Below are positions 56,647-64,000 of a DNA stretch of 64,000 bases, in pieces. A model generated the notes under the pieces. That model made no database searches, had not been told where the DNA came from, and saw only the letters and a program-made list of their open reading frames with translations. The translations under genes were made by a program, and so were the position numbers. This stretch comes from Porphyromonas canoris (GTDB lineage: Bacteria > Bacteroidota > Bacteroidia > Bacteroidales > Porphyromonadaceae), in NCBI RefSeq assembly GCF_000769115.1, contig NZ_JQZV01000001.1, positions 96,001 through 160,000 of the forward strand, written 5' to 3'. Position 1 is the first letter of the stretch. Each line of letters starts with the position of its first letter.

Positions 56647-58197
56647 TTATTCTTTCTCTTCCTGTATATGTTTTCGGCGAGGACGGAAGCGCACTTCGTT
56701 CTCTCTCTTGGGTGCTCTGCGTCTCTCGTCATCGAAATGAGCTATCCTGCGAGGTCTGAACTCTCTGCGAAACTCTTCTATCTCTCTTTCGGAGCGAGAC
56801 AGTTCCGGTTCTTCTCTCTTCTTCTCTGTTTTGGCAGCAAAAGTACGAGGCTTAAATGCTCTCTTCTCTCCCTCTTCCCGCTTCTTGAAATCGCCTCTTC
56901 TTCTTCCGCCTTTCTCACCATCTCCGGAAGATTGTCCTTTTGAAACGGAGTAACCTCTGGTTTTGAACTCCGACTCCTTAGAAGATTTTCGAGATGGTTT
57001 TTCGGGAGACTTTTCCAAAAACTCGCTTCTCTTTCCCGAAAATGTCTCATAGCCTCTCAGCTCGCACTCCAAAGAACCGTTGAAAAGCACCTCTTTGAAA
57101 AATGGTTTAAGACCGATCTTCCACAACCCCTCCTTGGATGAAGAGATAACCCACGCACGATACCCTGTAAAGATATGCTTGAGTTTAGAGCCGAGTACAC
57201 TGTATGTCTGTTCGAGATCTTCCGGACGAAGCCGCTCTCCATACGGAGGGTTTGTCATAAGCATCGGCGGCTCTTCTCCCGGAGATACAGCCGGAACCTG
57301 CTCCGGTAAGACGTCAGATATATCGGATACAACAAAAGAAATATCCTTCAAAACACCTGCATATTCTGCATTTTTCTTGGCTGCAACTATCGCCTTTGGG
57401 GATATATCCATCCCCACAACGGGATGATCGAATGGTTTTTCTTCCCATTCGTCCAGGATGGAACTCAACAGCTCTTGATCGAAATCTTTCCATCTCTCGA
57501 AAGCAAAAGAGGGGCGGAAGATACCGGGAGGTATCCCCTTGGCCATAAGAAGTGCTTCTATAAGGATGGTACCGCTACCGCACATCGGATCCACAAAGGC
57601 ACTCTTGCCTTCCCAACCGGCAAGAAGCAGCATCCCGGCAGCCAAAACCTCCGATATGGGAGCATCTGTCTGAACTTTCCTATACCCTCGGATATGAAGG
57701 CTTTCACCACTGGAATCGAGAGCGAGTGTTACGGTTGTATGCGAGATATGGAGATGGAATAAAATATCAGGGTTACTCACCGAAACATTGGGTCTGCGTC
57801 CCTGCAGATCCGAGAAGTAGTCGGCAATGGCATCTTTCGTTCTGTAAGCAACAAACTTACTGTGTGTAAAGTGATCCGAATAGACCACGCTGTCCACCGC
57901 GAAGGTGGATTTGGGATCCAGATAATTGTCCCAAGCGATATGCTCATTAAGATAGTCATAAACCTCATCTGCATTTGTCGCCTCGAATGTGGCAATCGGG
58001 ACAAGGACTCTCAATGCTGTACGAAGATGAATATTGGCTTTGTACAGCAGCCTTTTATCTCCCTTAAAATAGACCACGCGTCTACCTTTTTCTATCTCTT
58101 CGGCTCCAAGTTCCTGCAACTCTTTGCAGAGTACTTCTTCCAGACCGTGCAAGGTCTTCGCCATCATCCTGAATTGTTCTCTTTCTTCTATCTCCAT
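56647..58197 (-). CDS. THUMP-domain class I RNA methyltransferase (RlmL N-terminal-like)
   Basis: 516 residues. A THUMP domain (about 10-170; VVYFKGDKRLLYKANIHLRTALRVL) is joined to a Rossmann methyltransferase: SAFVDPMCGSGTILIEALLMA (SAM motif I), VVGMDISPKAIVAAKKNAEYAG and the catalytic MLMTNPPYGERL (NPPY). It resembles the 23S rRNA m2G2445 methyltransferase half of RlmL. About 125 C-terminal residues form a Lys/Arg/Glu-rich disordered tail (EKGGRRRGDFKKREEGEKRA), absent from the core family and similar in spirit to the tail of PNPase in this window. Confidence 0.9.
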   Translation of the reverse strand: MEIEEREQFRMMAKTLHGLEEVLCKELQELGAEEIEKGRRVVYFKGDKRLLYKANIHLRTALRVLVPIATFEATNADEVYDYLNEHIAWDNYLDPKSTFAVDSVVYSDHFTHSKFVAYRTKDAIADYFSDLQGRRPNVSVSNPDILFHLHISHTTVTLALDSSGESLHIRGYRKVQTDAPISEVLAAGMLLLAGWEGKSAFVDPMCGSGTILIEALLMAKGIPPGIFRPSFAFERWKDFDQELLSSILDEWEEKPFDHPVVGMDISPKAIVAAKKNAEYAGVLKDISFVVSDISDVLPEQVPAVSPGEEPPMLMTNPPYGERLRPEDLEQTYSVLGSKLKHIFTGYRAWVISSSKEGLWKIGLKPFFKEVLFNGSLECELRGYETFSGKRSEFLEKSPEKPSRKSSKESEFKTRGYSVSKGQSSGDGEKGGRRRGDFKKREEGEKRAFKPRTFAAKTEKKREEPELSRSEREIEEFRREFRPRRIAHFDDERRRAPKRENEVRFRPRRKHIQEEKE

Positions 58198-58271
58198 CTA
58201 TCTATTTCTATTAAGCAGGCTATCGTTCCGATAGTTTGACAACAGTTGTATAAAATCACAGAAATCCTCCT

Positions 58272-58805
58272 CTAAGCCAGACAAACAAAAGCCCCCATCT
58301 TGACGCCGATATATTTGGCGAGGGATATGTACTTCTCCATTATCTCTGCCGGCACATCCGGAGTACGCGAAAGGATCATCGCTTCCGCTGCGGTGCGTCC
58401 TATTATAAGAGCCACGCTGTAAGCTTCATCTACCGCAACAACATTGTATCCACGATAAAACGGTCCACAAAAAGAGACTCTGAGGGCACCGCGAGAGGAA
58501 GAACCGCGAAACAGCACATGCCCTACCGAGCGATGCCAACGCTCCTTGCTCGCCTCGCAGTAGCTCTTCAAGACTTGCATGGAGCCATCCGGAAGAATGG
58601 AAAAGTCGTAGCTCAAATTCTCTCTACAAGAAGAAACCCACTGGGGTGTACCTGCCACCACAAGCCATGAGCCGACAAACTTTTCCGGCTCAAAAGAGTC
58701 TATCGGATACGCTCTTGCCGGTTTTACTCTACCCCACTCCCTGTATGCCATATAGCCCAATGCTCCAACGGCAAGAGTTATGGCTGCTTTAGTTCTTGTT
58801 TTCAT
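58272..58805 (-). CDS. Blc-like lipocalin
   Basis: 177 residues. An N-terminal hydrophobic segment (AAITLAVGALGYMAY) probably exports or anchors it. The lipocalin kernel EKFVGSWLVVAGTPQWVSSC (GxW motif) starts about residue 42. Later segments LRVSFCGPFYRGYNVVAVDEAYSVALIIGRT and the C-terminal AEAMILSRTPDVPAEIMEKY match bacterial lipocalins. The usual lipobox is missing. It binds a small hydrophobic ligand, probably fatty acid or lysolipid (family knowledge). It lies between the sulfatase gene (37 bp upstream) and the methyltransferase. Confidence 0.85.
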   Translation of the reverse strand: MKTRTKAAITLAVGALGYMAYREWGRVKPARAYPIDSFEPEKFVGSWLVVAGTPQWVSSCRENLSYDFSILPDGSMQVLKSYCEASKERWHRSVGHVLFRGSSSRGALRVSFCGPFYRGYNVVAVDEAYSVALIIGRTAAEAMILSRTPDVPAEIMEKYISLAKYIGVKMGAFVCLA

Positions 58806-58842
58806 GGACTAAGACTCTATTATTTACCTCTAAAGGTAGTCA

Positions 58843-60420
58843 TTATTCTATACTTACACTTGTCCGAATAGGATCATCGTACAACTCTTGCAGGCGTTTA
58901 AGCTCCTGCTTAAGCTCTTGTGTTACCGCTTCGTAGCCGGGATCACCATAGAGGTTGTTCATTTCGGAAGGATCGGTCTTAAGATCGTACAGCTCCCAGG
59001 CATCTATATCCTTGTAGAACCGGATCAGCTTGTACCGCTCCGTACGAACACCGAAGTGGCGACGAACAGCATGCTCTCCGGGGAACTCATAGAAGTGATA
59101 GTACAACGATTTTCGCCAATCTTTGGGGGCTTTCTTGCTTGAAAGCAACGGCATCAGCGACACTCCCTGTATATCTTCAGGTATCTCCACTCCAGCGATG
59201 TCCAGCATCGTGGGGGCAAAGTCTATGTTCTGCACCAGCTCCGATACCTCTCCTCTCTTGCCATAACCGGCAGGAAGACGCATGAGCAACGGAGTGGAGA
59301 AAGACTCCTCGTACATGAATCGTTTATCGAACCAGCCATGCTCACCCATGTAGAACCCTTGGTCCGATGTGTAGATTACGACCGTATTTTCGAGTAGTCC
59401 GCTCTGCTCCAGATAGTCCAGCACTCTACCCACGTTGTCGTCCAGAGACTTCACCGTCTTGGCATAGTCTCTCATGTAGCGTTGGTACTTCCACTCCGCA
59501 AGCTCTTTTCCTTGAAGATTGGCAGAAGAAAACTGTTGGAGAATCGGGGTGTAATGTTTGTCCCACACCTCTCTCTGTTCCGGTGTCATTCTCTTCATGA
59601 TTCCCGGATACCAGCCACTAAGTCTCGATGGCTTTCCCTCCCTGTACATCTTAAGGTCATAAGCCAAGTCCATATCCTTATCGCTCGCAATGCTCATCTC
59701 TTGCTTTGCTGCAGCTGCTCTTCCTTCGTAGTTATCGTAGAAGTTGGCAGGCAATTCAAAAACCTTATCCTCGTATAGAGCAAGATCGGCAGTATCTGCC
59801 ATCCAATTTCTGTGTACGGCTTTGTGATGCAGGAAGAGACAGAACGGCTTACTCTTATCGCGCTTGCTATCAAGCCACTCCAATCCCAAGTCGGTTGTAA
59901 CTGTGGTTACGTACCCCTCATATTTGGTCTTTCCGGCAGCAGTGATGAAGTCCGGATTGTAATAGTCTCCTTGTCCCGGCAATATCTCCCAGTGGTCGAA
60001 GTGAAGAGGCTGGCTATCCAAGTGCCACTTACCGATCATCGCCGTCTGGTATCCTGCCTTTTGCAAAAGTTCCTGCACCGTCTGCTGATTGCCGTCAAAA
60101 GTGGTATGGTTATCCTTCTTACCATTCTTATGGCTGTGCTTCCCGGTAAGAAGACATGCTCGACTCGGTCCGGAAATAGAGTTTGCCACGTAAGCATTGG
60201 AAAATAAGACCCCCTGCTCCGCTATCCGATCCAGATTGGGCGTACTGATATGACGCCCGTCATAACAGCTCATCATCTGTCTGGTATGATCATCGGTCAT
60301 GATATACACAATGTTCAGAGGCTTATTCGATTCTCTCTTTCCCTCGGCAAACAGCTTTGCCGGAGCCACCATCGCAACACCCGAAAGGGGCAGCAACACC
60401 ACTTTATAGACACTCTTCAT
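58843..60420 (-). CDS. Exported S1-family sulfatase (Ser-type, glycan sulfatase)
   Basis: 525 residues with a signal peptide (YKVVLLPLSGVAMVAPAKLFA). N-terminal metal site NIVYIMTDDHTRQMM; the modification site is ANSISGPSRACLLTGKH, i.e. S-x-P-S-R, where the Ser is oxidised to formylglycine by an anaerobic maturase. Later KWHLDSQPLHFDHWEILPGQGDYYNP and TSDQGFYMGEHGWFDKR match N-acetylglucosamine-6-sulfatase/mucin sulfatase-like subfamilies. Likely removes sulfate from host glycans. A -7 box is at 60456-60463. No sulfatase maturase gene was found in the window. Confidence 0.92.
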   Translation of the reverse strand: MKSVYKVVLLPLSGVAMVAPAKLFAEGKRESNKPLNIVYIMTDDHTRQMMSCYDGRHISTPNLDRIAEQGVLFSNAYVANSISGPSRACLLTGKHSHKNGKKDNHTTFDGNQQTVQELLQKAGYQTAMIGKWHLDSQPLHFDHWEILPGQGDYYNPDFITAAGKTKYEGYVTTVTTDLGLEWLDSKRDKSKPFCLFLHHKAVHRNWMADTADLALYEDKVFELPANFYDNYEGRAAAAKQEMSIASDKDMDLAYDLKMYREGKPSRLSGWYPGIMKRMTPEQREVWDKHYTPILQQFSSANLQGKELAEWKYQRYMRDYAKTVKSLDDNVGRVLDYLEQSGLLENTVVIYTSDQGFYMGEHGWFDKRFMYEESFSTPLLMRLPAGYGKRGEVSELVQNIDFAPTMLDIAGVEIPEDIQGVSLMPLLSSKKAPKDWRKSLYYHFYEFPGEHAVRRHFGVRTERYKLIRFYKDIDAWELYDLKTDPSEMNNLYGDPGYEAVTQELKQELKRLQELYDDPIRTSVSIE

Positions 60421-60455
60421 CTATGGATCCTTTGAAAAACATTAAACTTGTACCA

Positions 60456-60463
60456 CAAAGATA
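60456..60463 (-). promoter_or_regulatory. Candidate -7 box of the sulfatase gene
   Basis: Minus-strand TATCTTTG, 36 bp upstream of the ATG at 60420; no clear -33 TTTG. Confidence 0.5.
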
Positions 60464-60642
60464 ACCTTAATCGCCCTAATGGTAATACATCCGATACCGG
60501 AACGAAAAATTTTCTGCACACAAAAGGAAGAGAATGAGTCTGAAAGGGAGAAAACAGAGTCCCCCTTCTTTCTTCTTTTAGATATACTCACAACTTACTC
60601 CAAACCTGTTTACAACCAAGACTTAACACGTTCAGAGCCGAA

Positions 60643-60726
60643 AATCAAGGCTTGACTTCTGCAAATCAAAGCATGATTTGCACCAATCGTGGCTTGACAT
60701 CCACAAATCAAGATTCGGTTTGTAGA
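60643..60726 (+). repeat. 21-bp periodic array, copy B (inverted homologue of 4056-4160)
   Basis: AATC begins at 60643, 60664, 60685 and 60706, exactly 21 bp apart. Units follow AATC, AAGGCTTGA or close variants, then a Y-rich end (CTTCTGCA, TTTGCACC, CATCCACA). The last unit is AATCAAGATTCGGTTTGTAG. The minus strand of 4056-4160 has the same unit, order and terminal unit. Confidence 0.85.
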
Positions 60727-60910
60727 TTTATACCGCTTTAGCACAACTTTTGACCCTGTTTATAAACACTTTTAAGAGTTTATATTCGGAAAAAACAGGT
60801 GCAATTCGGCTTCGTTTATAAGAGTTCATATCGTAAATTAGACTATCTTTAGGTGTCGTAGAAAGAGGTAAAACTTCCTCTCACAATACCGAGCAAAGAC
60901 ACTTTTCCTA

Positions 60911-62176
60911 ATGAATGAAAGCACGATAGAGAAGCTGAAAACGCTTGCAGAAGCTGCAAAGTATGATGTATCCTGTGCATCCAGCGGTTCTTCTCGCAAG
61001 AATACAAAGGGCGGAATAGGTAACGCTTCGGGGTGGGGTATTTGTCACAGCTTCACTCCGGACGGACGTTGCATCTCTCTATTCAAAGTATTGCTGACCA
61101 ATCACTGCATATACGACTGTGCCTACTGCTCCAACAGAAGAAGCAATGACGTGCAGCGAGCCATGTTCACGCCCGAAGAGCTGGCAGAGCTGACTATTGA
61201 GTTTTACCGCAGAAACTATATCGAAGGGCTCTTTCTAAGCTCCGGAGTGATACGCAATCCGGACTATACGATGGAGCAGATGCTGCGAACAGTGAAGCTA
61301 CTAAGAGAGGTGTACGGATTCAACGGCTATATTCACATGAAGAGCATACCGGGAGCGAGCCGGGAATTGGTAGCCAAAGCAGGAACGTATGTGGATCGGA
61401 TGAGTGTAAATCTGGAGATCCCGTCCGAAGAGAACCTGAAAATCCTCGCCCCGGAAAAGGATTATGCCGGGGTGTTCGGACCTATGCGTTTTATCCAACA
61501 AGGAATGTTGGAAAGCGTCGAAGAGAGAAAGAAGTTTCGCTCTGCACCGAAGTTTGTTCCTGCCGGGCAGAGTACACAGATGATTATAGGTGCCACTCCG
61601 GACAGCGACAAGCAGATACTGACCCTCGCATCCGCTCTCTACAAACGTCCTTCATTCAAACGGGTTTATTACTCCGGCTATATCCCGGTCAATACGAATG
61701 ACAGCCGTCTTCCGGCTCTGCTCTCTCCGCCACTGGTACGAGAGAACAGACTCTATCAGGCAGACTGGTTGATGAGGTTCTATAACTTCAGTGCGGATGA
61801 GATTGTAAACGACCGGCATCCGGACTTGGACTTGGATATAGATCCGAAGATGAGCTGGGCGCTTCGGCATCTGGAGTATTTTCCGGTGGATTTGAGTACG
61901 GCTCCTTATGAATTGATACTGAGGATACCGGGAATAGGAGTGAAATCTGCAAAGCTGATTATCGCTTCAAGAAGATTCGGGACACTCTACTCTTTTCAGC
62001 TGAAACGAATGGGAGTGGTGATGAAAAGAGCACAATACTTTATCGTTTGCCGAGATCTCCCGATGCGCACCATCAACGAACTTTCTCCCGAATACGTTCG
62101 CAAGCAGGTCGCAGAGAAAAAAGAGAAGCAGGCATTGGCTGTAGCAATGCAGATTCCTATAAACTTCGGAGAGTGA
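60911..62176 (+). CDS. Radical SAM protein, putative DNA modification/repair (TIGR03916-like)
   Basis: 421 residues. The radical-SAM cluster motif is LLTNHCIYDCAYCSNRR (C-x3-C-x2-C, about residues 67-74), followed by GLFLSSGVIRNPDYTMEQ and GYIHMKSIPGASRE. A C-terminal helix-hairpin-helix, LRIPGIGVKSAKLIIASRRFG (about 335-355), suggests DNA contact. The family is defined by linkage to a uracil-DNA-glycosylase-like protein or to the DUF4130 protein that follows 28 bp downstream here. The chemical reaction is not known to me. Confidence 0.88.
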   Translation: MNESTIEKLKTLAEAAKYDVSCASSGSSRKNTKGGIGNASGWGICHSFTPDGRCISLFKVLLTNHCIYDCAYCSNRRSNDVQRAMFTPEELAELTIEFYRRNYIEGLFLSSGVIRNPDYTMEQMLRTVKLLREVYGFNGYIHMKSIPGASRELVAKAGTYVDRMSVNLEIPSEENLKILAPEKDYAGVFGPMRFIQQGMLESVEERKKFRSAPKFVPAGQSTQMIIGATPDSDKQILTLASALYKRPSFKRVYYSGYIPVNTNDSRLPALLSPPLVRENRLYQADWLMRFYNFSADEIVNDRHPDLDLDIDPKMSWALRHLEYFPVDLSTAPYELILRIPGIGVKSAKLIIASRRFGTLYSFQLKRMGVVMKRAQYFIVCRDLPMRTINELSPEYVRKQVAEKKEKQALAVAMQIPINFGE

Positions 62177-62204
62177 TAACAGCCTGAAAACAGACAGAAG
62201 AAGG

Positions 62205-62972
62205 ATGGCGATATTTCTTTACGACAAAACACTCGACGGGTTGCTCTCCTGCATCTTTTTCTCCTATGAGCAGAAGATTGTACCGGAAGCCATCCTTTCG
62301 CAAGACGCACAAAGGTCTTTTCTCATGGACGAGGTATACACCATAAGCGCAGACACAAAAAAAGCCGGACGTGTATGGTCCGGCTTGGAAAAGAAGATCT
62401 CTAAGATTGCTCAAAACATGCTTCTCTTGGTGTGGCTGTCGGAGCTGCCTGAAGTGGAAATGCTTCTATTCAGATACATCTGTAAGGTGATAGATGCCCC
62501 TAAAGGCTATGAAATGAACTTCGGAGACGAAGACGTAATACGGGTAAAAGAGATTACAAGAAAGGTTGCAGGAGAATCGAGAAAATTCATCCAGTTCGTC
62601 CGATTTCAACGAACGGCAGACAACATCTATTTTGCCCCCATAGCTCCCCGTTTCAATATACTCTCTCTTATCGTTTCTCACTTTGAGGCAAGATATGCAG
62701 ACCAGCAGTGGATCATATATGACACGAACAGAAACTCCGGCATCTACTACGACAAAGCAACAACGCGCTATATCTCATTCTCCGAGAAAGATTTTACTGC
62801 TCTCAAAAGCGGCATAATAGAAGAGGAGAAGCTGTCTGACGAGGAGATTTTATTCCAAAAAATGTGGAAAGAATACTTCCAAAGTATCACGGTAAAAGAG
62901 CGCATCAATCTCAAACTTCAACGCCAAAATATGCCGAAACGATACTGGAAGTATCTTACGGAGGTGCAATAA
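62205..62972 (+). CDS. DUF4130 / TIGR03915-family putative DNA repair protein
   Basis: 255 residues. N-terminal AIFLYDKTLDGLLSCIFFSYE is the family hallmark, and the centre (VREITRKVAGESRKFIQFVRFQ-like, here VKEITRKVAGESRKFIQFVRF) and C-terminus (LKLQRQNMPKRYWKYLTEV) also fit. It is co-directional with the radical-SAM gene with a 28-bp gap and a purine-rich ribosome site. In many genomes the two are adjacent or fused to a UDG-like domain; here no UDG-like part is attached, the length being near the DUF4130 core. Confidence 0.86.
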   Translation: MAIFLYDKTLDGLLSCIFFSYEQKIVPEAILSQDAQRSFLMDEVYTISADTKKAGRVWSGLEKKISKIAQNMLLLVWLSELPEVEMLLFRYICKVIDAPKGYEMNFGDEDVIRVKEITRKVAGESRKFIQFVRFQRTADNIYFAPIAPRFNILSLIVSHFEARYADQQWIIYDTNRNSGIYYDKATTRYISFSEKDFTALKSGIIEEEKLSDEEILFQKMWKEYFQSITVKERINLKLQRQNMPKRYWKYLTEVQ

Positions 62973-63352
62973 AGGCTACAAAATCTGCCTCTTCAAGGAC
63001 ATTGAACAGGGAAGTATCGGCTATTTGCTTTTACTTCCTCATTTAACTTATTTAGTTAGGTATTATCTTTGGCTCAACTCCACAATTGGATGTTCCGATA
63101 ACCCCAACAACACTATTCCATACCCATCTGGATCTTAAAACCAGACCTCTCATATCTCACTCGTTCGTTAAAGAATGGAGCTTTGTTCAGAGGTATTTGA
63201 TTTGCACTTAATCGTTCTACTGCCTCTGTATTGCTTACGATAATAAGTATCAGTTGTGGATTTTTCTTCTTTATCTCAGATAGAGATATATTCTTAGTAT
63301 TCAAATTAACTATCAAGGGTAGCTGTCCAAAACTTTCATACTAAAGGCATTA
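62973..63352. other. Region between the DUF4130 gene and the HEAT-repeat gene
   Basis: 380 bp. Contains a plus-strand TATCTTTG at 63064-63071 with no gene behind it and a small minus-strand open frame (63113-63340), described separately. Confidence 0.6.
63113..63340 (-). pseudogene. Possible gene remnant or small protein of unknown function
   Basis: A 75-codon open frame reading YESFGQLPLIVNLNTKNISL and onward to RVRYERSGFKIQMGME. It lies in the same frame as the HEAT-repeat gene just upstream, separated from it by three in-frame stops (TGA, TAA, TAG). It has no ATG; the first possible start is a TTG at 63316. The residue composition looks protein-like, but I recognise no family. It could be the tail of a larger decayed gene. 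Confidence 0.35.
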
Positions 63353-64000
63353 TCACCTTTTCTTTTTCACAAGCTTATAGGTAAATAAAACCAATGGATC
63401 GGATAGGTCCCAACTCTTTAATTCTTCGAGTAGTAAATCTTGATGCTTTTTTCCTATATCTCTCAAAGCATTTCCTACAGATTTTCTCAGGTATTTGCTT
63501 GGATGAGCCTTATGTTTGCTGATAAGTTCGATAGCTAATAATGGTCTATCCTTGAAGAAAGGGCGGCTTGTCCATATTCTCAATCCCTCTGTTACAGCTC
63601 GAATAATATTAGGATTTCCTGCATTCATCCACTCTTCAATAAGAGGTAGAGATGCTTCGTAACCTCTTTTTCTACATATCTCATCAAAAGCTTTTGCAAG
63701 CATCTCTTGCACTCGCCAGTTCGTATCCATACTGACTATGTCTTTCAGATACAGAAGAGCTGCCTTATTGCTCACGGCTAAATGCCCTAAAATAACAGTA
63801 GCCAACATTCGAACTTGATAGCTATCTTTCTTAAATAGATCAAGAGCTATATCGAAACAACGCTCATCTCCATACAGCAATATGATTTCTTCTGCTCCTT
63901 CATTCACATGTTTGAAGCCGTGTTCTATCTGTACTATTCTATTCAAAATAGTATCAATCTCTCTACTATTAGCATCCTTACTCATTACCATAATCGTCAC
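63353..64000 (-). CDS. HEAT-repeat protein resembling AlkC/AlkD DNA alkylation repair enzymes
   Basis: About 212-215 residues; the frame is open to the window edge, with ATGs at 63991 and 63985 as likely starts. It is all-helical with HEAT-like repeats (SYQVRMLATVILGHLAVSN; NWRVQEMLAKAFDEICRKR; NIIRAVTEGLRIWTSRPFF). The C-terminal segment PSKYLRKSVGNALRDIGKKH matches the conserved SVGNxLRD region of AlkC/AlkD-like glycosylases that excise alkylated purines. Its position beside the radical-SAM/DUF4130 pair agrees with DNA repair but on the opposite strand. Catalytic residues were not individually confirmed. Confidence 0.78.
   Translation of the reverse strand: MTIMVMSKDANSREIDTILNRIVQIEHGFKHVNEGAEEIILLYGDERCFDIALDLFKKDSYQVRMLATVILGHLAVSNKAALLYLKDIVSMDTNWRVQEMLAKAFDEICRKRGYEASLPLIEEWMNAGNPNIIRAVTEGLRIWTSRPFFKDRPLLAIELISKHKAHPSKYLRKSVGNALRDIGKKHQDLLLEELKSWDLSDPLVLFTYKLVKKKR

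Larger units (their letters stand above)
60421..60910. other. Divergent intergenic region, sulfatase to radical-SAM gene
   Basis: 490 bp without a credible gene. It contains the sulfatase -7 box, the 21-bp array copy B and, at about 60844, a TATCTTTA resembling a -7 box for the plus-strand gene. The DNA flanking the array also resembles the flanks of copy A. Confidence 0.65.

Noticed and set aside
60911..62176. Anaerobic sulfatase-maturing enzyme for the adjacent Ser-type sulfatase
   Set aside because: Although it is a divergent radical-SAM gene next to a sulfatase, it lacks the SPASM-type Cys-rich C-terminus, has a helix-hairpin-helix instead and pairs with a DUF4130 gene.

Overview
The window looks like chromosomal DNA of a Bacteroidales bacterium, most likely a Porphyromonas-like species. 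The evidence is promoters of the Bacteroidetes type (TTTG, about 19 nt, TAnnTTTG), families typical of the phylum (DUF4271, DUF4835, DUF6427, outer-membrane barrel with carboxypeptidase-like domain, Bacteroidetes serine palmitoyltransferase, Tricorn homologue, DPP IV) and moderate G+C. I cannot fix the species from sequence alone. No phage, plasmid, integrase, transposase, CRISPR or rRNA was seen; there is one tRNA.

Layout. 1-9.2 kb: the end of pnp, a GT87-type membrane glycosyltransferase, gpmA, an outer-membrane receptor broken by a one-base frameshift, a rhodanese lipoprotein, tyrS and greA. 9.3-15.7 kb: a tight minus-strand run dnaX, small esterase, divIC, membrane protein, ybeY, DUF4271, hemD, rnpA, yidD, tatD-like. 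15.8-25.1 kb: a ROK regulator, then dnaN, exonuclease, coaBC, DUF4835, recN, rlmB, ridA, dapA. 25.4-29 kb: a DUF4143 ATPase, 1.1 kb of repeat-rich DNA and a TlpA-like lipoprotein. 29.3-41 kb: serine palmitoyltransferase, a lipoprotein, an unaccompanied metal-permease gene, secreted GH2 beta-galactosidase, a PPP-type phosphatase, PBP4, an AI-2E-family exporter and tRNA-Lys. 40.9-46 kb: Crp/Fnr regulator, MATE exporter, membrane phosphoesterase, trigger factor and a small membrane protein. 46.5-60.4 kb: GH20 hexosaminidase, Tricorn protease homologue, YqaA, DUF6427, purD, DPP IV, a THUMP RNA methyltransferase, lipocalin and a Ser-type sulfatase. 60.9-64 kb: a radical-SAM/DUF4130 putative DNA-repair pair and a HEAT-repeat protein resembling DNA alkylation repair enzymes.

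Most genes are housekeeping or belong to a glycan- and peptide-scavenging, host-associated lifestyle (secreted beta-galactosidase, hexosaminidase, sulfatase, DPP IV, sphingolipid synthesis).

The unexplained signal is between the genes. A roughly 545-bp dispersed non-coding element occurs twice at full length and once internally deleted. Six short arrays with 21-, 22- or 23-bp periods (about two DNA turns) occupy intergenic regions. Two sit inside the dispersed element, one has a unit homologous to part of that element and abuts a promoter, and two distant ones are inverted copies of one another. These arrays are the best candidate for something undescribed.
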